A stretch of DNA of 5,479 nucleotides from Desulfuromonadales bacterium C00003068. Lineage in GTDB: Bacteria; Desulfobacterota; Desulfuromonadia; Desulfuromonadales; Desulfuromonadaceae. The translations under genes and the position numbers were made by a program. The notes beneath the pieces were generated by a model that was not told the origin of the DNA, did not search any database, and saw only the letters and a list, made by a program, of their open reading frames with translations. Of this stretch, positions 1 through 5,479 are shown one piece after another (positions within the stretch are counted from its first letter, which is position 1; every line of letters starts with the position of its first letter). The stretch is from the NCBI GenBank assembly GCA_001751155.1, contig MAXR01000156.1, positions 1 to 5,479 of the forward strand. Direction: 5' to 3'.

Positions 1-1904
1 CGTGGCAAGCGCGTTATTATCAACACAACGCGATTAATGCTGCCCTTGAAGCCGTTGCGGCAGGTCAGCCACGCATTCTACTGACATTGGCGACCGGCAC
101 CGGTAAAACGGCCATTGCCTTTCAATTAGCGTGGAAGCTATTTCATAGCCGCTGGAGCCTAAACCAACAGGGGCAGCGTCGACCCCGGATTCTGTTTTTA
201 GCCGATCGTAATTTTTTGGCCGATCAGGCCTATAACTCGTTCTCGGCTTTCCCTGAGGATGCGTTGGTACGAATCGATCCTGAAATTATCCGCAAACAGG
301 GGCGAGTGCCTAAAAACGGCTCGATCTTTTTCACCATCTTCCAAACCTTCATGTCGGGTCAAGATGATGCTGGCGAATCCACTCCCAATTTTGGCGATTA
401 TCCATCCAATTTCTTCGATTTTATTATCATCGATGAGTGTCATCGCGGTGGGGCGAACGATGAAAGCACATGGCGGGATATTTTAGACTACTTTGCTCCA
501 GCGGTTCAGTTGGGGTTAACGGCAACACCGAAACGTCAGGGCAATACCGACACCTATGCCTATTTTGGCGAGCCGGTTTATATCTACTCCCTTAAAGAAG
601 GGATCAACGATGGCTTTTTAACCCCTTTTAAAGTGAAGCAAATTGCTACCACGCTGGATGATTATGTTTACACTGCGGATGATACTGTTATTGAGGGTGA
701 GGTGGAGCAGGGCAAACGCTACAGTGAAGATGACTTTAATAAGCTGATTGAGATTAAGGAACGCGAGGCATATCGGGTAAAACTGTTTATGCAAGCCATC
801 GATCAGCGGCAAAAAACATTGGTTTTTTGTGCCACTCAGGTTCATGCCTTAGCGGTGCGCGATCTAATCAACCAAATGAAAACCAGCACTGACCCGAACT
901 ACTGCGTGCGGGTGACGGCCAATGATGGTGCTGAAGGGGAGCGCTGGCTACGTACTTTTCAAGACAATGAGAAGACCATTCCCACCATCCTCACCACCTC
1001 GCAGAAACTTTCAACCGGTGTCGATGCGCGCAATATTCGCAATATCGTTCTAATGCGGCCCATTAACTCGATGATCGAATTTAAGCAGATCATTGGCCGT
1101 GGAACTCGGTTGTTTGATGACAAAGACTATTTCACCATCTACGATTTCGTTAAGGCGTATCACCACTTTAGTGACCCAGAATGGGATGGCGAACCGTTAG
1201 AGCCAGAAACTACCCCACCTACAGAGGTACATGAACCCGGTAACGTTTACCACCCCCACCCTGATCCGCCAGCAGAGGTTGGTGATCATCAGCAACGCCC
1301 TGAAAAGATTAAAATTACACTGGCTAACGGTAAAGAGCTGATGATTCAACACATGATGGCAACAACCTTTTGGCACCCAAATGGTTCGCCCATGTCAGCG
1401 GCTGAATTTACTCAGCAGCTATTTGGTGAATTCCCCAACCTGTTTCGAGATGAAAATGAACTGCGCGCGCTATGGAGCCAACCTGATACTCGCAAGGCGC
1501 TGCTCGACGGTTTAGCTGAAAAAGGGTTCGGGCAAGAACAGTTAACCGAGGCAAAATGTATTATTTCGGCCGAGCACAGTGATATTTTTGATGTACTCGC
1601 TTATATCGCCTTTTCTTTACCACCCATGAGCCGTAAAACGCGCGTGGCGACCAATCAGCAAAAAATTTACGCCTCTTTTGACGATAAACTGCACGCATTT
1701 CTTGATTTTGTATTGCAGGAATATGTCAAAGAGGGTGTTGATGAACTTGACCAGCGTAAACTGCCTAATTTACTTGAACTGAAGTATGGCAACGTAAGTG
1801 ATGCAGTAACCTCGTTAGGTAGTATTCCTGAGATAAAAGAGGTTTTTGTTGGTTTTCAACAGTATCTTTATACTGATTCAACGACAGAAACCTACACACA
1901 ATAG
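1..1904 (+). CDS. hsdR: Type I restriction enzyme R subunit, 5'-truncated by the window edge
   Basis: ATP-dependent DNA translocase/endonuclease subunit of a type I restriction-modification complex, acting with HsdM and HsdS. The reading frame is open from base 3 (first codon TGG) to a TAG at 1902-1904, giving 633 visible residues; TTG at 87 is an internal Leu codon, not the start. Numbering visible residues from base 3, SF2 helicase motifs appear in order: Walker A ATGTGKT (30-36), motif II DECHRGG (144-150), motif III GLTATPKR (171-178), motif IV around LVFCAT (273-278), motif V around TTSQKLSTGVD (331-341) and motif VI QIIGRGTRL (362-370). A proline/acid-rich linker (about 397-435) precedes a C-terminal part resembling the EcoEI R-subunit C-terminal domain, suggesting the EcoAI/EcoEI (type IB) class of roughly 800 residues. 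The N-terminal PD-(D/E)xK nuclease domain would lie upstream, as probably do hsdM and hsdS. All visible motifs are intact, so the gene looks functional. Confidence 0.96.
   Translation, partial: WQARYYQHNAINAALEAVAAGQPRILLTLATGTGKTAIAFQLAWKLFHSRWSLNQQGQRRPRILFLADRNFLADQAYNSFSAFPEDALVRIDPEIIRKQGRVPKNGSIFFTIFQTFMSGQDDAGESTPNFGDYPSNFFDFIIIDECHRGGANDESTWRDILDYFAPAVQLGLTATPKRQGNTDTYAYFGEPVYIYSLKEGINDGFLTPFKVKQIATTLDDYVYTADDTVIEGEVEQGKRYSEDDFNKLIEIKEREAYRVKLFMQAIDQRQKTLVFCATQVHALAVRDLINQMKTSTDPNYCVRVTANDGAEGERWLRTFQDNEKTIPTILTTSQKLSTGVDARNIRNIVLMRPINSMIEFKQIIGRGTRLFDDKDYFTIYDFVKAYHHFSDPEWDGEPLEPETTPPTEVHEPGNVYHPHPDPPAEVGDHQQRPEKIKITLANGKELMIQHMMATTFWHPNGSPMSAAEFTQQLFGEFPNLFRDENELRALWSQPDTRKALLDGLAEKGFGQEQLTEAKCIISAEHSDIFDVLAYIAFSLPPMSRKTRVATNQQKIYASFDDKLHAFLDFVLQEYVKEGVDELDQRKLPNLLELKYGNVSDAVTSLGSIPEIKEVFVGFQQYLYTDSTTETYTQ
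1846..1874 (+). promoter_or_regulatory. Candidate sigma-70 promoter for lrgAB inside the hsdR 3' end
   Basis: TTGTTG at 1846-1851 (3 of 6 matches to the -35 consensus) is followed after 17 bases by TATACT at 1869-1874 (5 of 6 matches to the -10 consensus). Transcription would start near 1881, about 33 bases before the lrgA ATG. The location is sensible because only nine bases separate hsdR and lrgA, so any lrgAB-specific promoter must lie within hsdR. The -35 box is weak, so this is an inference from spacing and the good -10 box. Confidence 0.4.
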
Positions 1905-1907
1905 AGG
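1903..1907 (+). promoter_or_regulatory. lrgA ribosome binding site overlapping the hsdR stop
   Basis: AGAGG lies six bases before the ATG at 1914 and shares two bases with the hsdR TAG (1902-1904). This supports the chosen lrgA start and would allow translational coupling or re-initiation by ribosomes finishing hsdR. Confidence 0.7.
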
Positions 1908-1913
1908 TCCACA

Positions 1914-2267
1914 ATGATCCGCGGATTTGCAATCTTATTTAGTTTACAAGCTTTAGGTGAGCTGTTGTCACAATGGCTTGACCTCCCTCTTCCTGGCAGT
2001 GTGGTGGGGATGGTGTTGATGCTTGCTGGTTTGCGCTTTGGCCTCATTCAATTAGAGTGGGTAACCGATGCGGCATCATTGCTGTTAAATAATCTGGCGA
2101 TGTTGTTTGTCCCTGCCGGTGTCGGGGTGATGGTCTATTTTGATCTGATTGAACAACAATGGTTACCACTGCTGGTTGCTACAGTGATCAGTACCTTAGC
2201 GGTTCTCGCTGCTACGGGCCTAACATCGAAATGGCTTACGAAAACAGGGGGCTGCAATGACCAATAG
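1914..2267 (+). CDS. lrgA: LrgA/CidA family membrane protein
   Basis: Small integral inner-membrane protein of 117 residues, the usual length for the CidA/LrgA (YohJ-like) family. Four hydrophobic segments are visible at about residues 5-22, 28-46, 56-76 and 83-104. The family-typical LPLPGSVVGM (24-33) follows the first segment and LFVPAGVGVM (64-73) lies in the third. Relatives were first described as holin/antiholin-like proteins affecting murein hydrolase activity and autolysis; LrgAB-type pairs in other bacteria and the fused plastid homologue have been linked to pyruvate or glycolate/glycerate transport. Which role applies here cannot be read from sequence. It is followed by its partner lrgB with an 11-base overlap. 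The LysR-type regulator that often accompanies such pairs is not in the upstream position, which hsdR occupies. Confidence 0.92.
   Translation: MIRGFAILFSLQALGELLSQWLDLPLPGSVVGMVLMLAGLRFGLIQLEWVTDAASLLLNNLAMLFVPAGVGVMVYFDLIEQQWLPLLVATVISTLAVLAATGLTSKWLTKTGGCNDQ
2246..2251 (+). promoter_or_regulatory. lrgB ribosome binding site within lrgA
   Basis: AGGGGG lies five bases before the ATG at 2257, inside the last codons of lrgA. It supports that start and indicates coupled translation of the two partners. Confidence 0.75.
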
Positions 2268-2952
2268 CCTGCTCTCGTCACCGCTGTTCGGCATCACTCT
2301 AACGTTGATCACCTTTCAACTGGCCGTCATCGTACATAAGCGTTTCCGATACACAATATTGAATCCAGCCATTGTTTCGATTGTGTCAGTGATTGTTATT
2401 TTGAAACAGTGCAACATCTCGTATCAAAATTATTCCGTCGGTGGCGACATCATTCTATTCCTCCTTGGGCCGTCGGTGGTGGCCTTAGGTGTGCCGCTCT
2501 ACCAACGACGTGCTGAGGTGAAGCAGCGGCTCGTACCCATTTTAGCGGGAATCAGCGCAGGGTCGGTGGTATCGATTATCACTGCCTCAGGAATTATTTT
2601 ACTCATGGGTGGAAGTGAGCAATTAGCGCTGACGGTGGCACCAAAGTCGGTAACGACCCCGATTGCCATTGGTATTTCTGCTAAGTTTGGCGGCATTGTG
2701 CCATTGACGGCGGCAATTGTTGTTGCGACGGGTTGCTTCGGTGCAGTGGTCGGCCCATCCTTTTGCCGCCTGCTGGGCGTTGATGACCCCGCCTCAATGG
2801 GATTAGCGATGGGAACCGCAGCGCACGGCATTGGTACCGGACGGATGCTGGAGATTGATCTACTCGGTGGGGCAATTGCGGGGTTAGCGATTGGACTCAG
2901 CGGGGTGATCACCTCGATACTTATGCCGCTGTTAGCACTTATCCTCAACTAA
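2257..2952 (+). CDS. lrgB: LrgB/CidB family membrane protein
   Basis: Polytopic inner-membrane partner of LrgA, 231 residues, matching the usual 220-240 of the LrgB/CidB (YohK-like) family. Family motifs are clear: LGPSVVALGVPLY (70-82), PKSVTTPIAIGIS (129-141) and GTAAHGIGTGR (186-196). Hydrophobic segments lie near residues 9-27, 34-50, 64-82, 92-118, 145-169 and 203-230. The start is fixed by a strong Shine-Dalgarno sequence and the 11-base overlap with lrgA, so the two are made together, as in other LrgAB pairs. Role as for the pair: membrane permeability/murein hydrolase control or small-carboxylate transport; not decidable here. The gene ends 24 bases from the end of the converging glycosyltransferase gene, and I see no convincing terminator in that gap. 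Confidence 0.94.
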   Translation: MTNSLLSSPLFGITLTLITFQLAVIVHKRFRYTILNPAIVSIVSVIVILKQCNISYQNYSVGGDIILFLLGPSVVALGVPLYQRRAEVKQRLVPILAGISAGSVVSIITASGIILLMGGSEQLALTVAPKSVTTPIAIGISAKFGGIVPLTAAIVVATGCFGAVVGPSFCRLLGVDDPASMGLAMGTAAHGIGTGRMLEIDLLGGAIAGLAIGLSGVITSILMPLLALILN

Positions 2953-2976
2953 GCGAACACCCTTGACTTTGAGCCA

Positions 2977-4215
2977 TCACGACATCTGCTGGCGTAACGT
3001 TGCCAGCCAGTGTTCGGCTGTTGTACCGCTTTCGATACTGAGTTGCCTTAACAGTGGCGGAACATGCTCTGTTGCCTCACCAACGGGATACACCTGATCA
3101 CTCAGATAGTGGATCAAGCGCATCGTTTTTAAGCCATCAAACCATTCGTGAAATGCTCGTTGTCGACGCGTGACATCTTTATGGCTAGCACTAATTCTCT
3201 GCCACGTTGCGGCAAACTTCTCCTGCTGAAGAAAATCCTGCAATTCCGAACAGATCTCACCGGCCTGAAAGAGTAGGTCATCCGCGTCAGCCTGTTGTTC
3301 ACGCTTAACAAGGGTCAACCATTGTTGCAGCACACGGTAGCACTGTGGCGCATAGAAACGCTGCGAGGCAGCACTATCAGAACTCAGTTCGAGGATCACC
3401 TGTCCGGTACCAAATGGTGTGCGTTGTGAAATGCGTGAATCCGGCGCGACAACCGTTCCATGCACCTGACCAACACCACTTGTTTTTGCCAATTGCTGCA
3501 TGAAGTAAAAATCTTCACCAGCGAGGCGGCAATTCATTCCACCCGCCTTAATATAGGCCTCGCGCGTACTAACCATTGTGCTACCAATGGTGTGATAGCC
3601 ATAAGGTGACCCTGCATGCTGCAAACCAACCACATGAGTACGCATGTACAGTTCATATAACGTAATTGCTTGATGTTGGACGGGATCATTCCCCATTTGA
3701 TGACAGTAGGGGATTACCGCGCCACCAAAGGCTGCGCCCTGAAATGATTGAGCGATGGCACTCATATAATTTTCATCGACCAAGGTGTCGGCATCAAGAT
3801 GGATAAGGTGCCCACCACGACAAAGGCAGGGTAGGGTTAAGTCGCTACCGATTTTACGTGCCATACCCACGCCACCGAGCTTTAACGGCAATTCGCGGCC
3901 CTGAGTCGTGGCATCTACCCAGGCTAAGCGTAACGCACCAAAAGAGCGCCCTTGGCGCAGTTCATTGAGGTCTTGTTTGTTTTGCTCAACCAGATCTGCG
4001 TTGCAATCGGGGCGACAATTAATCACCACCACCACAAGGCAGTGTTGCAATGAATCGGCAGGATTACTAGCAAGACTCGTCAACGTGGCCCACAACTGCT
4101 GCCCTTCGCCCAGGGAGGGGATCACAACCGCTTGCTGGCAAGGATCGGTATCACCTTCAACGCACCACGGCCCATCGAGTTGTTTCTTACGCTGATAGTC
4201 CTGATACGCCTTCAT
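2977..4215 (-). CDS. Family 2 glycosyltransferase (GT-A fold), acceptor unknown
   Basis: Predicted cytosolic nucleotide-sugar-dependent glycosyltransferase of 412 residues. The N-terminal strand VVIPSLGE (30-37) begins a Rossmann-like GT-A domain; GVGMARKIGSD (115-125) is the usual stretch before the metal-binding DxD, here HLDADTLVDENY (139-150, DAD at 141-143). GED (233-235) fits the catalytic-base region and RISQRTPFGTG (261-271) is a distinctive late motif. Residues beyond about 290 look helical and match no domain I recognise. No signal peptide or membrane segment is visible. The frame extends upstream to a TTG at 4263, but that codon lies inside a terminator hairpin, so I take the ATG at 4215, which has only a weak Shine-Dalgarno (GAAAG, 4223-4227, seven bases away). 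It lies downstream of the Usp-like gene behind that terminator and converges with lrgB. No sugar, acceptor or polysaccharide cluster is identifiable from the neighbours. Confidence 0.87.
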   Translation of the reverse strand: MKAYQDYQRKKQLDGPWCVEGDTDPCQQAVVIPSLGEGQQLWATLTSLASNPADSLQHCLVVVVINCRPDCNADLVEQNKQDLNELRQGRSFGALRLAWVDATTQGRELPLKLGGVGMARKIGSDLTLPCLCRGGHLIHLDADTLVDENYMSAIAQSFQGAAFGGAVIPYCHQMGNDPVQHQAITLYELYMRTHVVGLQHAGSPYGYHTIGSTMVSTREAYIKAGGMNCRLAGEDFYFMQQLAKTSGVGQVHGTVVAPDSRISQRTPFGTGQVILELSSDSAASQRFYAPQCYRVLQQWLTLVKREQQADADDLLFQAGEICSELQDFLQQEKFAATWQRISASHKDVTRRQRAFHEWFDGLKTMRLIHYLSDQVYPVGEATEHVPPLLRQLSIESGTTAEHWLATLRQQMS

Positions 4216-4248
4216 AGTGATTCTTTCAATCCTCGATGTTAAACAACA

Positions 4249-4277
4249 AAAGCCGTCCTCCAACGGAGAACGGCTTT
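4249..4277 (-). terminator. Rho-independent terminator after the Usp-like gene
   Basis: On the minus strand AAAGCCGT-U-CUCC pairs with GGAG-G-ACGGCUUU across a three-base loop (complement of 4262-4264), a 13-pair stem, followed by UGUUGUUU. The single non-Watson-Crick position (4257/4269) is a G-U wobble on the minus-strand RNA but a C-A mismatch on the plus strand, which supports minus-strand use. It sits 43 bases after the Usp-like stop codon and 33 bases before the glycosyltransferase ATG, so it could also attenuate read-through into that gene. Confidence 0.88.
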
Positions 4278-4320
4278 AATTAATCATGCTTACAACCACA
4301 ATGCAATGGCTGGCTAAAAA

Positions 4321-4719
4321 TTACACTGCCAACTTTAACTGCTGTAATTGAGTAGGTGATGTAAGCTTTTGAGACATAGATGGATCAAGGTGATCAGCAA
4401 AACAAGCTGTATGGCTATCTGCAACAACGAGAAGATCGAAATCAGCCGCTTGATTGAGCGTCGCCTGAACGAGGTTACCGCAATCAGCTACGAGATATTC
4501 AACGGGTACGCCATGGCCATTGGCCTTATTAATCTGTTGAGCTAACTCTTCAACAGAGTAGAGATAATGGCGAGTACAGTTGTCATTATCGCATTGGCCA
4601 TTCACCTGAAGGACAGTCAACTGTGCTTCATGACGATAAGCAAGATCAAGAGCTGCATGAAGTGCTTCAGTATCCCGATCAGGATTAGTGTAACTCAGCA
4701 TGATGTTCTGGTAATCCAT
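4321..4719 (-). CDS. UspA-like universal stress family protein, short and divergent
   Basis: Cytosolic protein of 132 residues with the layout of a universal stress protein domain: first strand NIMLSY (5-10), an Ala/Leu-rich helix ALHAALDLAYRHEA (19-32), second strand LTVLQV (34-39), third strand VPVEYLVADCG (71-81), helix NLVQATLNQAADF (82-94) and fourth strand DLLVVADSH (95-103). The C-terminal G-x2-G-x9-G(S/T) nucleotide-binding pattern of ATP-binding Usp proteins is absent; after residue 103 there is a short tail without a recognisable last strand, so it is probably a non-ATP-binding or degenerate member. C43 and C48 form a CDNDNC cluster, with further Cys at 80 and 106. The ATG at 4719 has a strong AGGGGG four bases upstream. 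It lies 82 bases after the OFA transporter, on the same strand, and ends before a strong terminator, so it is probably the last gene of that unit. Its function is inferred only from fold-like pattern. Confidence 0.72.
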   Translation of the reverse strand: MDYQNIMLSYTNPDRDTEALHAALDLAYRHEAQLTVLQVNGQCDNDNCTRHYLYSVEELAQQINKANGHGVPVEYLVADCGNLVQATLNQAADFDLLVVADSHTACFADHLDPSMSQKLTSPTQLQQLKLAV

Positions 4720-4723
4720 AATT

Positions 4724-4729
4724 CCCCCT
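4724..4729 (-). promoter_or_regulatory. Strong ribosome binding site of the Usp-like gene
   Basis: Minus-strand AGGGGG four bases before the ATG at 4719. It follows the right arm of the upstream inverted repeat by seven bases, so folding of that repeat could change access to it. Confidence 0.7.
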
Positions 4730-4736
4730 AGAAATT

Positions 4737-4770
4737 AGTTGAGGATGGTTGCCATCAACCATCCCCAACT
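4737..4770 (-). repeat. Long inverted repeat (hairpin) between OFA transporter and Usp-like gene
   Basis: AGTTG (4737-4741) pairs with CAACT (4766-4770) and GGATGGTTG (4743-4751) with CAACCATCC (4756-4764), around a four-base loop 4752-4755. The one odd position (4742/4765) is a G-U pair on minus-strand RNA and an A-C mismatch on plus, so a 15-pair stem forms only in the minus transcript. No U-tract follows (AAUUUC), so it is a poor terminator; it is more likely an mRNA-stabilising or processing hairpin protecting the upstream transporter message, or a partial terminator. A protein-binding palindrome is possible. Confidence 0.75.
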
Positions 4771-4801
4771 CTATGAATCAAACTGTAGTGTCTTGAGTAA
4801 T

Positions 4802-5479
4802 TTAGTTCTCGATGAGATCTTCCTCTTCGTACTCCTCAGTATCCATGACTGGAGAAGCAGCAGTTGCTGTAACAGCTTTCTTTTTCCACATAGTCATGGA
4901 CAAAGTAGCACCGAGCAACAACAAGATACCGGCGGCATTAAACGACTGGTCGAAGCTACCCGTTTTAACAACCATCATCTGCGAGACCCGCACTAGAACA
5001 AATGCACCGACACCCCAAGCACTAAACAGGATGCCATAGTTCATGCCAAGGTTCTTAGCACCCCACAGGTCTTTGGCAAATGAAGGGAACAGGGACAGGT
5101 TAGTACCGTAGTTAAAGACCATGAAGGTTACCAGCAGAACAACCAGCACCGGGCTGCTATCCGTACCACCAAGAACAGGAACCGCAGCAAACATCAACAA
5201 TGCTTGGAAGCCCAGCATAATGGTCAAGGTTGTTGCACGACCAATTTTATCAGAAACCACACCAGCGATCAGACGACCCGCAGCGTTACCAACCGACATA
5301 ATCGCAACCACCATGAACGCCATCTCGCCCATACTTGCTTTTGCCAACCCTTTAGCACTACCGATAACCATCAGACCTGCACCTGCGCCAACAAAGAAGC
5401 ATGTCCAAAGGATGTAGAACTTCGATGTCTTCAACACTTGACCAGCAGTCAGGTCAACACTTGAACTCGCTACAGCAGT
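4802..5479 (-). CDS. MFS transporter, OFA (oxalate/formate antiporter) family, C-terminal part
   Basis: Inner-membrane major facilitator protein; 225 residues are visible and the frame is open past base 5479, so the N-terminal half lies outside. The GTG at 5437 is an internal Val codon. Six hydrophobic segments correspond to TM7-TM12: near FYILWTCFFVGAGAG, the stretch ending in the MFS loop motif GRLIAGVVSDKIGR, TTLTIMLGFQALLMF, VLLVTFMVFNYGTNLSLFPS, NYGILFSAWGVGAFVL and NAAGILLLLGATLSMTMW. The NYGTNLSLFPS and NYGILFSAWGVGA stretches are typical of the OFA family (OxlT, YhjX relatives). After the last helix come KKK and a tail ending in an acidic run, EEYEEEDLIEN, on the cytosolic side. Substrate is probably a small carboxylate (oxalate, formate, lactate or pyruvate) but is not determined by what is visible. 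It is followed by the hairpin and Usp-like gene on the same strand, probably co-transcribed. Its promoter is outside the window. Confidence 0.88.
   Translation of the reverse strand, partial: TAVASSSVDLTAGQVLKTSKFYILWTCFFVGAGAGLMVIGSAKGLAKASMGEMAFMVVAIMSVGNAAGRLIAGVVSDKIGRATTLTIMLGFQALLMFAAVPVLGGTDSSPVLVVLLVTFMVFNYGTNLSLFPSFAKDLWGAKNLGMNYGILFSAWGVGAFVLVRVSQMMVVKTGSFDQSFNAAGILLLLGATLSMTMWKKKAVTATAASPVMDTEEYEEEDLIEN

Noticed and set aside
1747..1774. TTGACC followed by TTTACT as a promoter inside hsdR
   Set aside because: Spacing of 16 bases and a poor -10; the pair at 1846-1874 is a better candidate.
87..1904. TTG at 87 as the true hsdR start, implying a nuclease-less R subunit
   Set aside because: The frame is open to the window edge and the upstream residues (WQARYYQHNAINAALEA) are the conserved stretch that precedes Walker A in type I R subunits.
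2499..2948. 149-codon open frame antisense to lrgB
   Set aside because: It is the complement of a well-supported LrgB gene, is rich in Pro/Ala/Ile/Ser as expected of a shadow frame, and shows no domain.
2988..3007. GCTGGC/GCCAGC inverted repeat near the lrgB/glycosyltransferase convergence as a terminator
   Set aside because: Six-pair stem with an eight-base loop, within the glycosyltransferase coding end, with no T-tract on either strand.
4216..4263. Upstream TTG (4263) as start of the glycosyltransferase, adding 16 residues
   Set aside because: The TTG lies in the terminator hairpin, the extra residues do not resemble a conserved N-terminus, and the ATG at 4215 leads directly into a typical start.
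5121..5464. Open frames on the plus strand opposite the OFA transporter
   Set aside because: Low-complexity Thr/Ala/Pro-rich products antisense to a clear membrane protein; no ribosome binding site or motif.

Overview
The window looks like ordinary gammaproteobacterial chromosome of moderate GC, with an R-M gene abutting core metabolism/transport genes. The taxonomic guess is low confidence; it rests only on the style of the proteins, tight gene packing and intrinsic terminators. No phage, transposon, CRISPR array, tRNA or rRNA could be seen.

Left half (plus strand). A 5'-truncated type I restriction R subunit (hsdR) fills the first 1.9 kb. It lacks its nuclease domain only because the window starts inside the gene. 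Nine bases after its stop codon a two-gene LrgA/LrgB (CidA/CidB-type) membrane pair begins. The lrgA ribosome binding site overlaps the hsdR stop codon, and the best promoter-like sequence for lrgAB lies inside the last 60 bases of hsdR. lrgB overlaps lrgA by 11 bases.

Right half (minus strand, converging on lrgB). Reading right to left there are three genes. The first is the C-terminal half of an oxalate/formate-antiporter (OFA) family MFS transporter, which runs off the window. The second is a short UspA-like protein. The third is a cytosolic family 2 (GT-A fold) glycosyltransferase. A perfect-length inverted repeat (15 bp with one G-U pair) sits between the transporter and the Usp gene, just upstream of the Usp ribosome binding site. 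A strong intrinsic terminator follows the Usp gene and ends only 33 bases before the glycosyltransferase start.

How the parts relate: transporter plus Usp-like protein probably form one transcription unit. The glycosyltransferase is separated from it by the terminator and depends on read-through or an unseen promoter. lrgAB is a separate unit that may be driven from within hsdR. Both transporter types (OFA and LrgAB) have relatives that move or respond to small carboxylates such as pyruvate, but nothing here proves a shared role. I do not see a convincing previously undescribed multi-gene system; the most interesting points are the junction and intergenic regulatory structures.
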